From assembly GCA_020650975.1 (NCBI GenBank), contig JAIPMN010034534.1, forward strand, positions 1 through 24,510: a stretch of DNA of 24,510 bases, written 5' to 3'. The translations under genes and the position numbers were made by a program. The stretch comes from Apostichopus californicus (taxonomy: Eukaryota; Echinodermata; Holothuroidea; Aspidochirotida; Stichopodidae). Numbering within the stretch: position 1 is the stretch's first letter; the number at the start of each line of letters is the position of its first letter. Below, piece by piece: positions 1-9,465 of the stretch. The notes under the pieces are model-generated. The model was not told the DNA's origin and ran no database searches. It saw nothing but the letters and a program-made list of their open reading frames with translations.

Positions 1-1180
1 TCACACTATCAGTACGACGGACGGGAGTGTCCCCAATGGATAAAACGTCTGTATTGCACTTTGGTAGTTGGCGATTGCTTCCGAAAACGATAAACTCCGA
101 TTTTTCATCTTTCATCTTAAGACGGTTAAATTGCATCCAGAGTTTTACATTTTCTAGAGTTGATGAAAGACCCCTGATTGACTCCAATTCCGAAGAAACA
201 TCTCCGGGTTTAAAACTGGAGTAGATACTGTGGTCATCGGCGTAGCCAATGAGGAGTTGGTCATCACTGATACATGTGTTCATTGTGCTAGTATAGCAGG
301 TGAAATATACTGGTCCATTTATACTACCCTGTGGTACGGAGAAATTGACCTTCATCGGCGTAGAAAGTGATTTGTTTATACAAACAGCGAATTGTCTCTC
401 AGATAAATACGACGATACCCAATTTCTAGCTACCCCGTGAACTCCGAAGCACTTCTCGAGAATGCCCAATAACAGCTGGTGGTTGACTGTGTCAAACGCG
501 GCACTCAAGTCCATTGCGGCAAATGGAGTTAATAACTGGCGCTCCATATTGCACAAGATATCATTATATAATTTCAGTAAGAGTGTTTCCGTACTATGGT
601 TGGCCCTATATGCACTTTGATACGGAGGAAGGAGACAGTGATTCTCGATGTGTTCATTAAAACTAATCAGAGAGGCCTTCTCCACTATCTTTGAAAGGAA
701 GGAAAGATTAATAACCGGGCGATAGTTCTTCTTTATATGATCGAGGTTAGTTTTCTTCAATAGTGGTTTGACAATAGCCTGTTTCCAGTCAGGGTGAAAA
801 TTACCAGTGGAGAGCGATGTATTAATTATTTTGCAAAATACAGGAGCAAATATGTCATGATGTTCTTTGACAAGGGACGATGGCAAGGGATCAAGCTGGC
901 AAGTCGTAGGCTTTGCATTACGAATGAGTGCTGTAGCCGTCATCTCGGGTGGGGTGAAGATAGGATGGTGCTCGAGCTCATTCCGAATGACATCGACCTT
1001 GTTATAAAAATACGTGGCAAAGTCACCAGCCAGCTGATCGTCTGACACACCCTCCGGTAGAGGATTGGTCTTTGTACTGCCAGTAATGTTGGCGACGGTA
1101 GCAAACAGTTGGCGGGTGTCGTTGCCACATGATTCAATCTTCCTCCGAATGAAGGTGCTTTTCAGTGCTTCGACATGGTT
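1..1180 (-). pseudogene. LINE reverse transcriptase region, partial, frame-shifted from the endonuclease
   Basis: Reading the minus strand from about 1180 to the window edge gives one continuous frame of about 390 codons with no stop. It starts HVEALKSTF and continues through a linker (CQLDPLPSSLVKE) into the RT core: WKQAIVKPLLKK, NYRPVINLSFLSKIVE, YQSAYRANHSTET, MDLSAAFDTVNH (first catalytic Asp), VPQGSINGPVYF, and YADDHSIY (the two catalytic Asp). It then reaches the thumb-like VKLWMQFNRLKMKDEKS. The family consensus near the fourth motif is usually GS-hydrophobic-LGP, so the Ile-Asn-Gly here may be a point change. The catalytic triad is intact. The frame has no start codon of its own and is off the endonuclease frame by one base. 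Confidence 0.88.
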
Positions 1181-2465
1181 TTTTGTATTCGTTACGGAAT
1201 GAACGAAACGAATCATGATTCTCAGAGGTTGGATGTTTCAACCATCGCCGCTCTGCATTCCGTGTTTTAGTTTTCAGCCTTGACGCCTCATTATCAAACC
1301 ACGGAACACTTTGGCGAACAGTTATTACTTTAGAGATGACAGGGGCATGATCGTTCAGTACTCTCTCGGTACGGATATTATAGGCGGTTACCAGATCATC
1401 AAGAGCATCAAGTGTCATCATCCCATCCATTTCGTAACTAAGATCCGATCTAAATCTCTCCCGATCAATCGAATTCAACTTGCGGAACTGAATTTGTTTC
1501 CGCACCAGTACTGGGCGAGATGTAGATAGAGTCGCCAATATGAATCGGTGATCGGAAAGAGAAAAATCCGTCCTAATATTTGTAACAGAAAAGTCACTGT
1601 TTTCCCGGACTAGTATAAGGTCCAGAGTATTCCCAGATATATGAGTTGGACCAGAAACCAATTGATTCAGCGATAATGCATTGAGCAAGTTGATAAATGC
1701 CTCTGAGCCTGGTTCAAGAACACGATTGACGCGAATGTTAAAATCGCCCAAGAGCATGCATCTGTTCGATGTCAGGAATATGTCACTGGTGTAATCAGAA
1801 AACTCCGTAAGAAATGTATTTATTGTAATCGGATGATTTGCCGAATATAGTAGTCTATATATAGCGGCTACATCATTCACAAAAGAACCAATTCTGATTT
1901 CGAAAAGTGCAAATTCGAAAGATGAGCGTTCCCCAGAATCAATTACTTCGACCGAAATATTGTTTTTGTAGAAAATTCCTATACCGCCACCGATGCGGTC
2001 TTTACGTTCAACATTGATAAAGTCGTAGCCATCGGCTTTTAAACTGGCGATCTCAATCGTGTCACTATCCTTGATCCACGACTCAACAACGATACAGAAA
2101 TCCAAGTTTTCAGTCACCACAAAGTGTAAGAACTGTTCACACTTGTTTCGTAGGGAGCGAGCATTAATTAGGCCGAAACTACAGTGATCATTGTTATCAT
2201 ACCTGGTTTCTGTCGGGAAATATCGGAGAAGTTCACGATGGACACCGTTGTTGTGGTCCCACAAAGATCGCCATTTAACAGTTCTGCGATTCCTAGCCCC
2301 TTGACCGCGACAACCCCTGGATCTGTAAATCCCATAATCCCGTAATATGTCAATCACTGCCTGCGATGGACGTAAGCGCGGCTTACAAATTGACCGGGTA
2401 GTGATATAATTGAGAAGCACTGTAGCGTATAATCCCAGTGTGTGGGAATATGTTCCTGCCAACAC
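1134..2465 (-). pseudogene. LINE endonuclease domain ORF (endonuclease/exonuclease/phosphatase fold)
   Basis: This 443-codon frame carries the endonuclease that nicks target DNA for target-primed reverse transcription. Visible motifs are the N-terminal NARSLRNK (Asn of the active site), ESW (catalytic Glu region), GGGIGIFYK, GDFNI (Asp-Phe-Asn catalytic pair), LDLILVRE, and SDHRF (the catalytic Asp-His pair). Upstream lies a basic stretch (RSRGCRGQGARNRR) typical of CR1/L2 proteins. After the endonuclease comes a linker with PWFDNEASRLK and a basic NAERRWLKH segment. It ends prematurely at 1134 because of a one-base shift at a run of six A residues (plus 1179-1184, read as T); the RT frame continues from there. 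The annotated Met is arbitrary, since coding probably began in another frame upstream. Confidence 0.85.
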
Positions 2466-2715
2466 TATCTTGATTCACTGTATTACACTGTACTCCCATG
2501 GCTAGGCTCGTGTAGCCTATATATTCAAACCAAATAATCAAGAAAATTACACAATTCACCCTTTTTCCGGAATGAAAATTGGAGGACATTCCACCGAATG
2601 GAACCCTAAACAGCACGAAACAACAGTGCAGCAATGTAAACAAAACTGTACAATTTGCTCCGTGAAAAATGAGCAAAATTACGGGTAAGAAACACGTTGC
2701 AGCAGCCACACTCAA
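2383..2715 (-). pseudogene. Probable N-terminal part of the LINE ORF, in a different frame
   Basis: A 110-codon minus-strand frame overlaps the start of the endonuclease frame. Its end (GIIRYSASQLYHY) resembles the 'RYS..qLl.l' segment that often precedes the basic linker and endonuclease in CR1/L2-like proteins, and the endonuclease frame picks up just after it (CKPRLRPSQAVIDIL). This suggests a second frameshift near 2395-2420. The first half is hydrophobic (CFLPVILLIFHG, CVIFLIIWFEYIGY) and may be translated 5' leader rather than protein. No known domain was recognised. It may be coincidental open frame. Confidence 0.4.
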
Positions 2716-3189
2716 GCGCTAAGAAACTGTCTTATATATAGAATACTTAGTCTGTTGAAGTCACTCATTTGAAAGTTATAGAAGAAACATCTATCTAAAA
2801 TGTGATTCAAATTACCATTCTCATTTGTCATATTTGAATAAACCAAAAGTGTAATATTTGAGAAGATACATTTGCTCATAGGATTTTGGGAATGATTGAG
2901 CAGTTAAAACCTTAAGGTTATCAAGTCATAGCACATGGCATTGCCAGATACTAATATAGATTATGTTTTTGTATATTACTAAAAAATCAATGACACGTGC
3001 TAACTTTCAAAATGTGGTGATAAAATAGGCATTATATTGCGAATAAATATTCATGAATTTAAATTCTGATATTTCAAATGAAATTATTATAATTAGTTTA
3101 ATTATGTGTGCCCATATTATTCAAGTTGCTTAATTAAAGGGGAATGCATATATGATATCTTTAATCAGTGATTCATGCATACTTAGTAA
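2716..3189. other. AT-rich spacer, nothing recognised
   Basis: Low-complexity AT-rich DNA between the LINE and the palindromic repeat. I see no coding potential, splice-like structure or clear repeat in it. It may include the LINE 5' untranslated region. Confidence 0.5.
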
Positions 3190-3231
3190 AGATTCCTAAA
3201 TCCTATTGGTCCATTCAGGTCAGCTGACCGT

Positions 3232-3266
3232 GGTTAATCCTGTGAGTAACGCACGGTAAAATTACG
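3232..3266 (+). repeat. Solo copy of the palindrome arm motif
   Basis: The segment 'ggttaatcctgtgagtaacg' followed by 'cacgg' matches the core of the right palindrome arm near 3476-3499 almost exactly and lies in the same orientation. It therefore could also pair with the left arm. This suggests the repeat unit is larger than the palindrome and begins near 3190. Confidence 0.6.
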
Positions 3267-3349
3267 GGGCATCACTTTCATAAATCTTTGGTTATATGTA
3301 ACCAAAAATGTTTTGTTTTATGATTTTTCCCCCACACAAATGGTAGTGT

Positions 3350-3531
3350 ATGAATGAACGGGGTTAATCAACGGTCTAGCGTGCGTTAATCACATGATTA
3401 ATGCACGATCGGGGGATANNNGGATGCACTCGGGCTCCGCCCTCGTGCATCGCTTGCATTATCCCCCGATCGTGCATTAATCCTGTGAGTAACGCACGCT
3501 AGACCGTTGATTAACCCCTTATTCATTCATC
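3350..3531. repeat. Large palindrome (inverted repeat) with an assembly gap in its loop
   Basis: The left arm (about 3350-3418) and right arm (about 3460-3531) are near-perfect reverse complements over about 70 bp. They share the core 'ggggttaatcaacggtctag' and 'atgcacgatcgggggata'. The only differences seen in the core are around 'aatcacatgat' versus 'actcacaggat', plus a small length change near 'gaacgggg' versus 'gaataagggg'. The loop contains the three-N gap and a second near-palindrome, 'gatgcactcgggc' against 'gccctcgtgcatc' (3423-3451). The element looks like a MITE or foldback-type repeat. No target duplication could be fixed. Confidence 0.85.
3419..3421. other. Assembly gap (NNN)
   Basis: Three N bases directly follow the left palindrome arm. 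The right side of the loop has about 38 bases (3422-3459) with no counterpart on the left, so sequence may be missing here. Three N is more likely a placeholder than a measured length. Confidence 0.95.
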
Positions 3532-3563
3532 AAACTATAACATCCCTGTAATTTTCACACATA

Positions 3564-4240
3564 AAATAGGTAGAAACACTATCTTGAATTGACGTGACTC
3601 GCGTGACGTGACTCGCGTGACATCCGTAAAGAGTGATTTTCTGCAAAATTTGAATATCTTCTGAAAAGGAAACTTAAGTAATCCTGTTGGTATCTATGTA
3701 AAGACTTGATATTCATTATTTTGAGTAAAACTATTGTGCAGGCAAGGAGAAAAAACAAAAACAGTCAATTTTGGGACTCGCGTGACAGTAAATCGAGGGT
3801 GTTTCAATTCACCACTGTTGTCTAATGCCTTGATGTCGAAAAAAAATTGAAGCTATTAAGTGAGAACTATGCTATAGCAAATATAATTAGTCCAACACAC
3901 AGTAAATAGGTAAAAACACTATCTTGAATTGACGTGACTCGCGTGACGTGACTCGCGTGACATTCGTAAAGGGTGATTTACCGCAAAATTTGAATATCTT
4001 CTGAAAAGGAAAATTCAGTAATCCTTTTTGTATCTATGTGAAGACTTGATATTCATTATTTGGAGTAAAACTATTGTGCAGGCAAGGAGAAAAAAAAAAC
4101 AAAAACAGTCAATTTTGTGATTGCGTGACAGTAAATCGAGGGTGTTTTCAATTCACCACTGTTGTCTAATGCCTTGATGTCGAAAAAGATATTGAAGCTA
4201 ATAAGTGAGCACTATGCTACAGCAAATATAATTAGTCCAA
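3564..4240 (+). repeat. Two tandem copies of a ~340-bp unit with GACGTGACTCGCGT motifs
   Basis: Copy 1 is 3564-3903 and copy 2 is 3904-4240 (period 340). The copies are highly similar from 'aaatagg' to 'attagtccaa'. Each starts with a 14-bp motif, gacgtgactcgcgt, repeated twice in tandem (3590-3620 and 3930-3960). Copy 1 carries a third partial motif, 'gactcgcgtgacagt', near 3776; in copy 2 that site has decayed to 'gattgcgtgacagt'. CpG-containing TGACGTGA octamers are conspicuous in AT-rich surroundings. No coding frame. Confidence 0.9.
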
Positions 4241-4500
4241 AAAACTGATGATACCTATGATTACTATGTACAAATCTGCACAAAATGATATTTCACTGTA
4301 TTTTTCTCAATTTAGTTACTACGGGAACCATTTGTTATTACCGACCCCATAATCAAACAAATGCTTTTTCTGGGATGAAAAATATATTTTTAGTAACTAC
4401 AAGTATTCTATTTATTGGAAACTTATACAATTTTAATGTACAATGATTTTGCTGAACTGAACAAAAGGAGGCTGAGATGGCTACACTGATCTGAACTTAC

Positions 4501-4689
4501 TTTGGCAAGAGACGGTTGCATCAATGGTGCAGCTTTCACGTGTCAGATCTTGTTCGATCTGATATCCCGGACAATCTGACAGCTGACTCTCTGTACCTGT
4601 ACAACTGACCTGTGTCAGGAATACTATATCATTGTCCTGGACAAGTAAGGCTCTACCACTGTTTTGGGAAAGCAATGCTCTTCCGTATC
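4501..4689 (-). CDS. SRCR domain gene, exon encoding the C-terminal half of the domain
   Basis: This exon supplies the second half of a scavenger receptor cysteine-rich domain. It begins YGRALLSQNSG and runs through VSCTGTESQLSDCPG to ESCTIDATVSC, giving the four C-terminal cysteines of the domain. The acceptor is a pyrimidine-rich tract ending 'tatccttgcag', just above 4689. The donor is 'A|GTAAGTTC' at 4501/4500. Both ends are phase 1, and the entry phase matches the donor phase of the upstream exon at 5473-5607, so the joined reading is VVCRQLG followed by YGRALL. The joined exons code 108 residues, the normal SRCR length. Downstream exons should start in phase 1, but none was found between here and the left edge. 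Confidence 0.9.
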
Positions 4690-5472
4690 CTGCAAGGATA
4701 AAAAGGTTTCCTTGTCTCAGTCTGAACTGTTTATTATTTGTACAGAATATAAAGAATTGGTTGAAAGTTGTAGAAGTCAACCATTAAAGAATATCTTCAG
4801 TGTATTTGATAGAAACCCTATATTACTGTACTGTCCAAATTACCTTGTAGCAACCAAAAGGTGTAATTATGAAAACGTTTTTTTTCTGTTTTTGTTCTTT
4901 GATTCACTTTATTCACACACTATTAAAAGCAATAATTTGTCAACATAAAGTTTGGCATGCATGTCAATCTGATATGAAAATCAAGGTTTCTTTGTGAAAC
5001 AGGGAGTGGTGTAAGGCAATGTTTTTGTTTAGAGTATGTTACCAACATTTGCTTGTTAATCGCTTCTAAAATGTACGTTATACACTTCTTATGTCTTTAT
5101 TCTGCTCTGAAGTCTCACTCCACCTAGCCAATTAGAACATTCTGTGATCATATAAATGCCTACTGAATATCAATCTTAACAACCAAGCTACAAATTCTTT
5201 CAGGTATAATGTATAGAAAATCTAAATACTGTCATAAGATTGGGAATATGTTCCATATAGGAACAATAAATTGACTCGTGAATGCAAGAACTCATCCCTT
5301 TGTTGTGAACTTACTGTACGGCAGATCGATGAACGGGAACATTTTAATACTAAACCTAAACATGTAAGTGACAAATGATATTAAGGCTCAGTGATGTCTA
5401 TACCTATTTTGATACTCTATGGCAAATATCAGAAAGGATTATTTTAAAATAAATATGTTACAAATTTCTCAC
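4690..5472 (-). other. Intron within the SRCR domain
   Basis: 783-bp GT-AG phase-1 intron between the two halves of the SRCR domain. Its contents are AT-rich with no recognised repeat or exon. Confidence 0.85.
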
Positions 5473-5607
5473 CAAGCTGACGGCAAACAACATCGGCATC
5501 ATTTAAGTCCCATCCATCAGCACATACGGTACCCCAGGTTCCACCAAACTCTACTTCCACTATACCTTCGAAGGATCTCGCACTCCCAGCTAGGCGGACA
5601 TCATTAT
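5473..5607 (-). CDS. SRCR domain gene, exon encoding the N-terminal half of the domain
   Basis: The exon codes NDVRLAGS, then [20 protein letters not shown] and [10 protein letters not shown], the classical first half of an SRCR domain with its two N-terminal cysteines. The acceptor is 'ttttgttcacag|AT' and the donor is 'CTTG|GTGAGAA'; both are phase 1. With 4501-4689 it makes a six-cysteine domain split across two exons, which by family rule is group A (group B has eight cysteines and one exon per domain). SRCR domains occur in secreted or membrane receptors for pathogen or ligand recognition and for adhesion. The upstream exon, signal peptide and any partner domains were not found, so the full protein cannot be named. 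Confidence 0.92.
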
Positions 5608-6164
5608 CTGTGAACAAAAACGTTCCTACATTGTCAATGAAATTACCATACATTCCTTGCTGGACCTGAAAACGGGTTAATTCGGCCTCGTCGGCGTTTC
5701 GTCAATGGTTTGAAGGTGGTCGTATGTGACGTTTAATATTGAACGCGATTTGGGTCACACAGTATTACCCTGATGTGCCTTGACTACAAACGAGATTTGT
5801 AATCATACAGTATCTTCCTCTATACGTACATCCCAGTCGGATAAAATTATGCAGGCCCATAGCTACTTCCAAAATTAACGACGCCATTTGTAATCTTATA
5901 TATCACGTGTAAAAAAATACTACACTTAATCCGATGTAGTTTATGAAATTATGAAAAACATACTGTTGTCAACGTTCGTATACGTTAAAGGAAGCTATTA
6001 TACGCCTGTCGAAACTTAACCAGCCACTAAAAGGAATTAACCGATGGCAGACTATTAATGTACGCCTCATATGAAAAAGAAACATCTAGCATTTTACTGA
6101 CACTGTTAGCTCTTGGTGCCTCAGCCTGCAACACAAAGCTCCATTCATTGGAACACATAAGACT

Positions 6165-6290
6165 TTACAGTGTTTCTTCGGTTTCATCCGAAAAAACAGG
6201 TTTCTTCCGGAAGAATGGAAGCAATTGGAAACAACTAGTTTCTTCCGGAAGTTTGAAACTGGAAGAAACTACTTATGTACCTGGAAACAA
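6165..6290. repeat. Cluster of TTCCGGAA palindromes in inverted arrangement
   Basis: Repeated words 'gtttcttccggaag', 'gaagaatggaag' and 'ctggaagaaact' form local inverted repeats; for example 'agtttcttcc' near 6236 pairs with 'ggaagaaact' near 6260. The word TTCCGGAAG contains an ETS-type core, but the arrangement looks like repeat debris and not a promoter. Confidence 0.55.
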
Positions 6291-7299
6291 TGAAAAGTCA
6301 AATGGGTATCATGAAAATTGAAGATATCGTTCTTTAAATTTAAATCTCTTTTACAAAGTTTTCCAAGTCTTATAGATTACAATTAAAAATTAGTGTCTCT
6401 GTAAAGTCCATCTCTGTAAAATGTATCTTTCAAAGTTAGTATTCTACACCTATACAGTAGGTCTACCATCTTTGCTCTAATACACATTTGAAAACCCCTT
6501 TTATGTGCAAGTTCGTGCTTCGCTCCCCTTAAGTTGATAAGCAGTTTAAAATAAAATAAAACTTTTGTCAGTTTTCATCAAAATGTCACAATGTACATGT
6601 GGTATGAATTCTTGAGAGGAAGACATGTTTTTTTACAAACAAATACTGGCAACGCATTTCTTGTCGCTTTCAAAACTATACCGAGATGATATATTTAAAG
6701 GTCATTACACAAGACTGCTTTCCCTCATCCTCCATCAATCCAACTCATTGATTTCCCTCATCCTCTCGATTCCTTCACAATAGTAACTCTTAAATATCTT
6801 AAGTGGAATGTGAATGTCTTAAAAAGGTACGAAGAGCCCAAGAACCAGCCACAATTACACAGAACTGGACTAGCTGTAGTGAATTAACCCAGGTCAAACA
6901 AAATTAAGTGCATTGAAAATCCATGTTTTTTATTTAGTTTTCTACAGAAGATTATCTCCTGGCTCTTAGCAGGAAGTTGTTGCCAGGAGCTCTATATACT
7001 CCAAAACTTATTGTGATTTATTAGCTGCAATATTGACAGTTGTATCTGTGCTCAGGATTGCCCTATGGTTCAGTTTTGTTTAGTTCTTAGATTTTGCATT
7101 AATCAGTCATGTACATGTACACAATAAAATTGTGTTAAAACTATAACAGTGATTTCCCGTTAATTTGAGTTTCTTTCAATTTTACTTGAAGAAACGGGAA
7201 GAAACCTTTTTCTTCCGTCCGGAAAAATACATGGTATTTACCACGCTTTTTCCACCTTGGAAGAACCTTGCGAACGCTGAGTCTTGCATGGCATCCACT

Positions 7300-7385
7300 T
7301 TCTCTGACGTACAAGAGCAAGAAATTTACTATATGGATTTCAACTCAAAAATCATTGGTTCGAATCCCGTTCTAGCTGTAAATAT
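7300..7385 (+). repeat. tRNA-like (SINE) remnant
   Basis: A near-perfect RNA polymerase III B box, 'ggttcgaatcc', sits at 7358-7368, followed by 'cgttctag'. An anticodon-arm-like 'gatttcaactc' precedes it and a poor A-box-like 'acaagagcaag' lies near 7311. The acceptor stems do not pair, so this is not a working tRNA. The tail wording resembles that of the SINE-like copies at 8712 and 9228. Confidence 0.45.
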
Positions 7386-7715
7386 CTTTGCAATTTTCCA
7401 TTGTCTATTATTTCCCAGTCAAAATTTCGTTGTTCGCCTAAATATGTTAAAGTTGAGGTTTATAAAGGAAAGAAAACCGACACAATTGTCGTGCGCTAAT
7501 ATATATTGCTCTGTTTATGTTTATGAAGTTTCATGTTTTGGTTGATTTCTTATTATAACTGATCAAGAAAGGATAACATATTAACATAATGGCACACACT
7601 GATGAGGAGCCAGCGTAATCAATTATATAGCCATGAAGTAGCATTCCAGGGATTTTATTTTAAAAAAAAATACACTATCATCTCATTTTTTAATCTTCTT
7701 TTAACATGAAAAGAC

Positions 7716-8296
7716 TTAAAGGATTGGTTCAGGTGTTTGACATGTCTATTTTGTATGAAAGAGCACAAAAAGACAAAAAGAACAGTGAAGAAACTACCAT
7801 GATAGCATGCTCTGTTAAGGAGATATGGCACTTTGAAGATATCAAAATTTCTTTGAAAACGACTGGTGTAGAAAGACTTACTGTGAGGGTGTGACGTCAC
7901 ATCCTCACTTCCTTAACATTTGTGAATATATTTCTTTAAAATTTATTTACATTTTTTAACACATTTGAAAATAATATAATCAAAAATTCTTCAGATGTTT
8001 AATCTCAAATACTTCCTTTGACAATTATGAGATCTCCTGACATATCTTTTGGTTGAAAGTCATGAAATCTCACAAAATATTTAGAGGAAAAAAAAACAAA
8101 GACTTTTCAGGAATGTGAGGATGTGACATCACAGCTAGTCAGATTTCAGCAGTTTCTACACAATCTGATAAAACTTTACACTTGAATATCTCTTTAATCG
8201 AAAAAGATATTTGAACAGTTTTTTCACCATTGTGTTTCTTTTATTGTCCTCCTACATATAACATAAACATGTATGACAACTGAACCAATCCTTTAA
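7716..8296. mobile_element. TTAA-flanked fold-back DNA element (MITE)
   Basis: The 581-bp element has perfect 18-bp terminal inverted repeats when the flanking TTAA is included ('cttaaaggattggttcag' at 7715 and its complement ending at 8297). The arms remain imperfectly complementary for about 200 bp on each side. They end internally at 'gtgtgacgtcacatcctcac' (near 7889-7908) and 'gtgaggatgtgacatcac' (near 8116-8133), around a ~190-bp AT-rich spacer. TTAA at both ends fits a TTAA target duplication, as used by piggyBac-type and some other transposases. TTAA is itself palindromic, so this is suggestive only. No transposase is encoded. Confidence 0.82.
7892..7901. promoter_or_regulatory. Perfect CRE-type palindrome TGACGTCA
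   Basis: 'gtgacgtcac' near 7892-7901 contains the full consensus for CREB/ATF binding. It lies at the inner end of the left arm of the fold-back element; the right arm has the decayed form 'gtgacatcac'. Binding is not shown. It may be a by-product of the element's consensus. Confidence 0.35.
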
Positions 8297-8711
8297 GTAT
8301 ACCTTAAGTCATACTTAAATGTACATGTGGAAGGAAAGTATAGAGCTATATATAACAATAATACATGAAACTTCTACCTGCACACTCTGTACACTGGCTG
8401 GTAAATATCAACAGTAAAATTGAGAGACAAACGTCTTTGGCTGTTGCAGAGTGACGAAATGCCATCGCTATGTTTTGATAATGTCTCAAATTCAATATGA
8501 ATCCATAAATGAAGACACCGGTCAGTTGAGATATTTTCTGTTGCCTACCATTTGTAAATTTGCTCTTCAGTACCTATGTACAGTTTATAATCTACTGTAT
8601 ATGTGAATCGCAACTTAACTTCCTTCATTTAGCTATGCGGCTGTACACAACCCATGCTTCCGTTGGACTGCATTGGGAGTCACCTATTTCTGTTCGGTCA
8701 ACCGTTTCAGA
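8297..8711. other. Non-coding spacer, nothing recognised
   Basis: AT-rich DNA with no recognised gene or repeat. Short open frames here lack family resemblance. Confidence 0.5.
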
Positions 8712-8944
8712 TGTCTCAAAGGACATGCCACCACGAAAGAGGTGTTGATATGGAATATATAAGACCATGTACCATTTCGCTGTTCACTATGAGAATAGAA
8801 AAAAAAACATGTTGGACTATGTTTAATTGGCTCATTTAGTAAATACAGTGCGATTCAGTGATTTTGTAATCCTGCAAAGCTGAGGTTATCGGTTCCAATC
8901 CAGTTCTAGTAAAAATAAGTATTTTTTTCATTTCCAAATATGTA
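8712..8944 (+). mobile_element. tRNA-Thr-like SINE-type repeat, copy 1
   Basis: This copy is collinear with 9228-9465: both run from 'tctcaaa..' plus 'catg.caccac.aaagaggtg' through to 'atttccaaatatgta'. The 3' half (about 8829-8909) resembles a degenerate tRNA. It has an A-box-like 'ggctcatttag', an anticodon loop 'attttgtaat' with TGT (Thr), and a B box 'ggttccaatcc' at 8891-8901. The ~110 bp upstream are not tRNA-like. An A/T-rich tail follows. It may be a SINE or a segmental duplicate carrying a tRNA relic. Confidence 0.65.
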
Positions 8945-9227
8945 TATACCTTAGGTGGAGTAACCAGACGAGCCTTCACTGTGCATTTAACTGTTTGCAA
9001 TTTTATGCAAACCATTCAACCACGACGGCAAACACCTATACAACCTAGGTGCCCACGCTATATATGTGTATGGAATAGAAGTCGATCCATATACCTTTTT
9101 GTCTTTCTTTCACTTAATCTAGTTGAATAAACAGTGTCCTTAACACCGCAGTTTTTCTGTGCTGCTTCAGATGATATTAAGCACAAAGTGTGTTTACATT
9201 GAAATGAATAGAATTCCGTAACCTTCA

Positions 9228-9465
9228 TTCTCAAAAAGCATGTCACCACCAAAGAGGTGTTGATATGGAATCTATCAATACCATATACCATTCCGCTGTT
9301 CACTAAGAGAATAAAAAACAAAACATGTTGTACTATGTTTAATTTGCTCATTAAGTAAATACAGTGCAATATAATGAATCTGTAATCCTCCAAAGTTGAG
9401 GTTATCGGTGTCAATCCAGTTCTAGAAAAAAAAAAAAATTTTTTCTTCTCATTTCCAAATATGTA
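9228..9465 (+). mobile_element. tRNA-Thr-like SINE-type repeat, copy 2
   Basis: Second copy of the 8712-8944 unit, in the same orientation and about 516 bp away. The tRNA-like part (about 9342-9425) keeps the 'tctgtaatcc' loop but has a B box decayed to 'ggtgtcaatcc'. The A-rich run after 'cagttctag' is longer here (13 A). The ~280 bp between the copies is not duplicated. Confidence 0.65.

Larger units (their letters stand above)
1..2715 (-). mobile_element. CR1/L2-like non-LTR retrotransposon (LINE), 3' end off window
   Basis: On the minus strand an apurinic-type endonuclease region is followed by a reverse transcriptase region, the order expected in the single long ORF of CR1/L2/Jockey-type LINEs. 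Endonuclease hallmarks (NARSLRNK, GGGIGIFYK, GDFNI, SDHRF) and RT hallmarks (NYRPV, AFDTVNH, VPQGS, YADD) are all visible. The element runs off the left edge, so its 3' end, tail and target duplication cannot be seen. The 5' limit is uncertain: coding potential fades near 2715. No gag-like ORF1 was seen upstream, though one could have been lost by 5' truncation. At least one frameshift makes this copy probably inactive. Assignment to the CR1/L2 group rests on motif style and not on a tree. Confidence 0.9.
5608..7715. other. Non-coding stretch with a TTCCGGAA-rich segment
   Basis: This is probably the upstream intron of the SRCR gene, or intergenic DNA. I found no further SRCR exon: no other copy of the WGTVC coding pattern appears on the minus strand. 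A 6165-6290 segment is rich in TTTCTTCC/GGAAGAAA words, and 7180-7225 has similar words. A small hairpin (ctcctggc / gccaggag) lies near 6957-6990. A tRNA-like B box sits at 7358-7368. Short open frames here match no recognised family. Confidence 0.6.

Noticed and set aside
940..1137. Short minus-strand frame between the endonuclease and RT regions
   Set aside because: It is an out-of-frame reading of the RT linker; the true frame is continuous there.
7165..7545. 126-codon plus-strand frame
   Set aside because: It crosses the tRNA-like B box and T-rich repeat words, and the translation resembles no protein I know.
9058..9414. 118-codon minus-strand frame with hydrophobic segments
   Set aside because: It runs antisense through the second tRNA-like repeat copy and has no recognisable domain or splice context.
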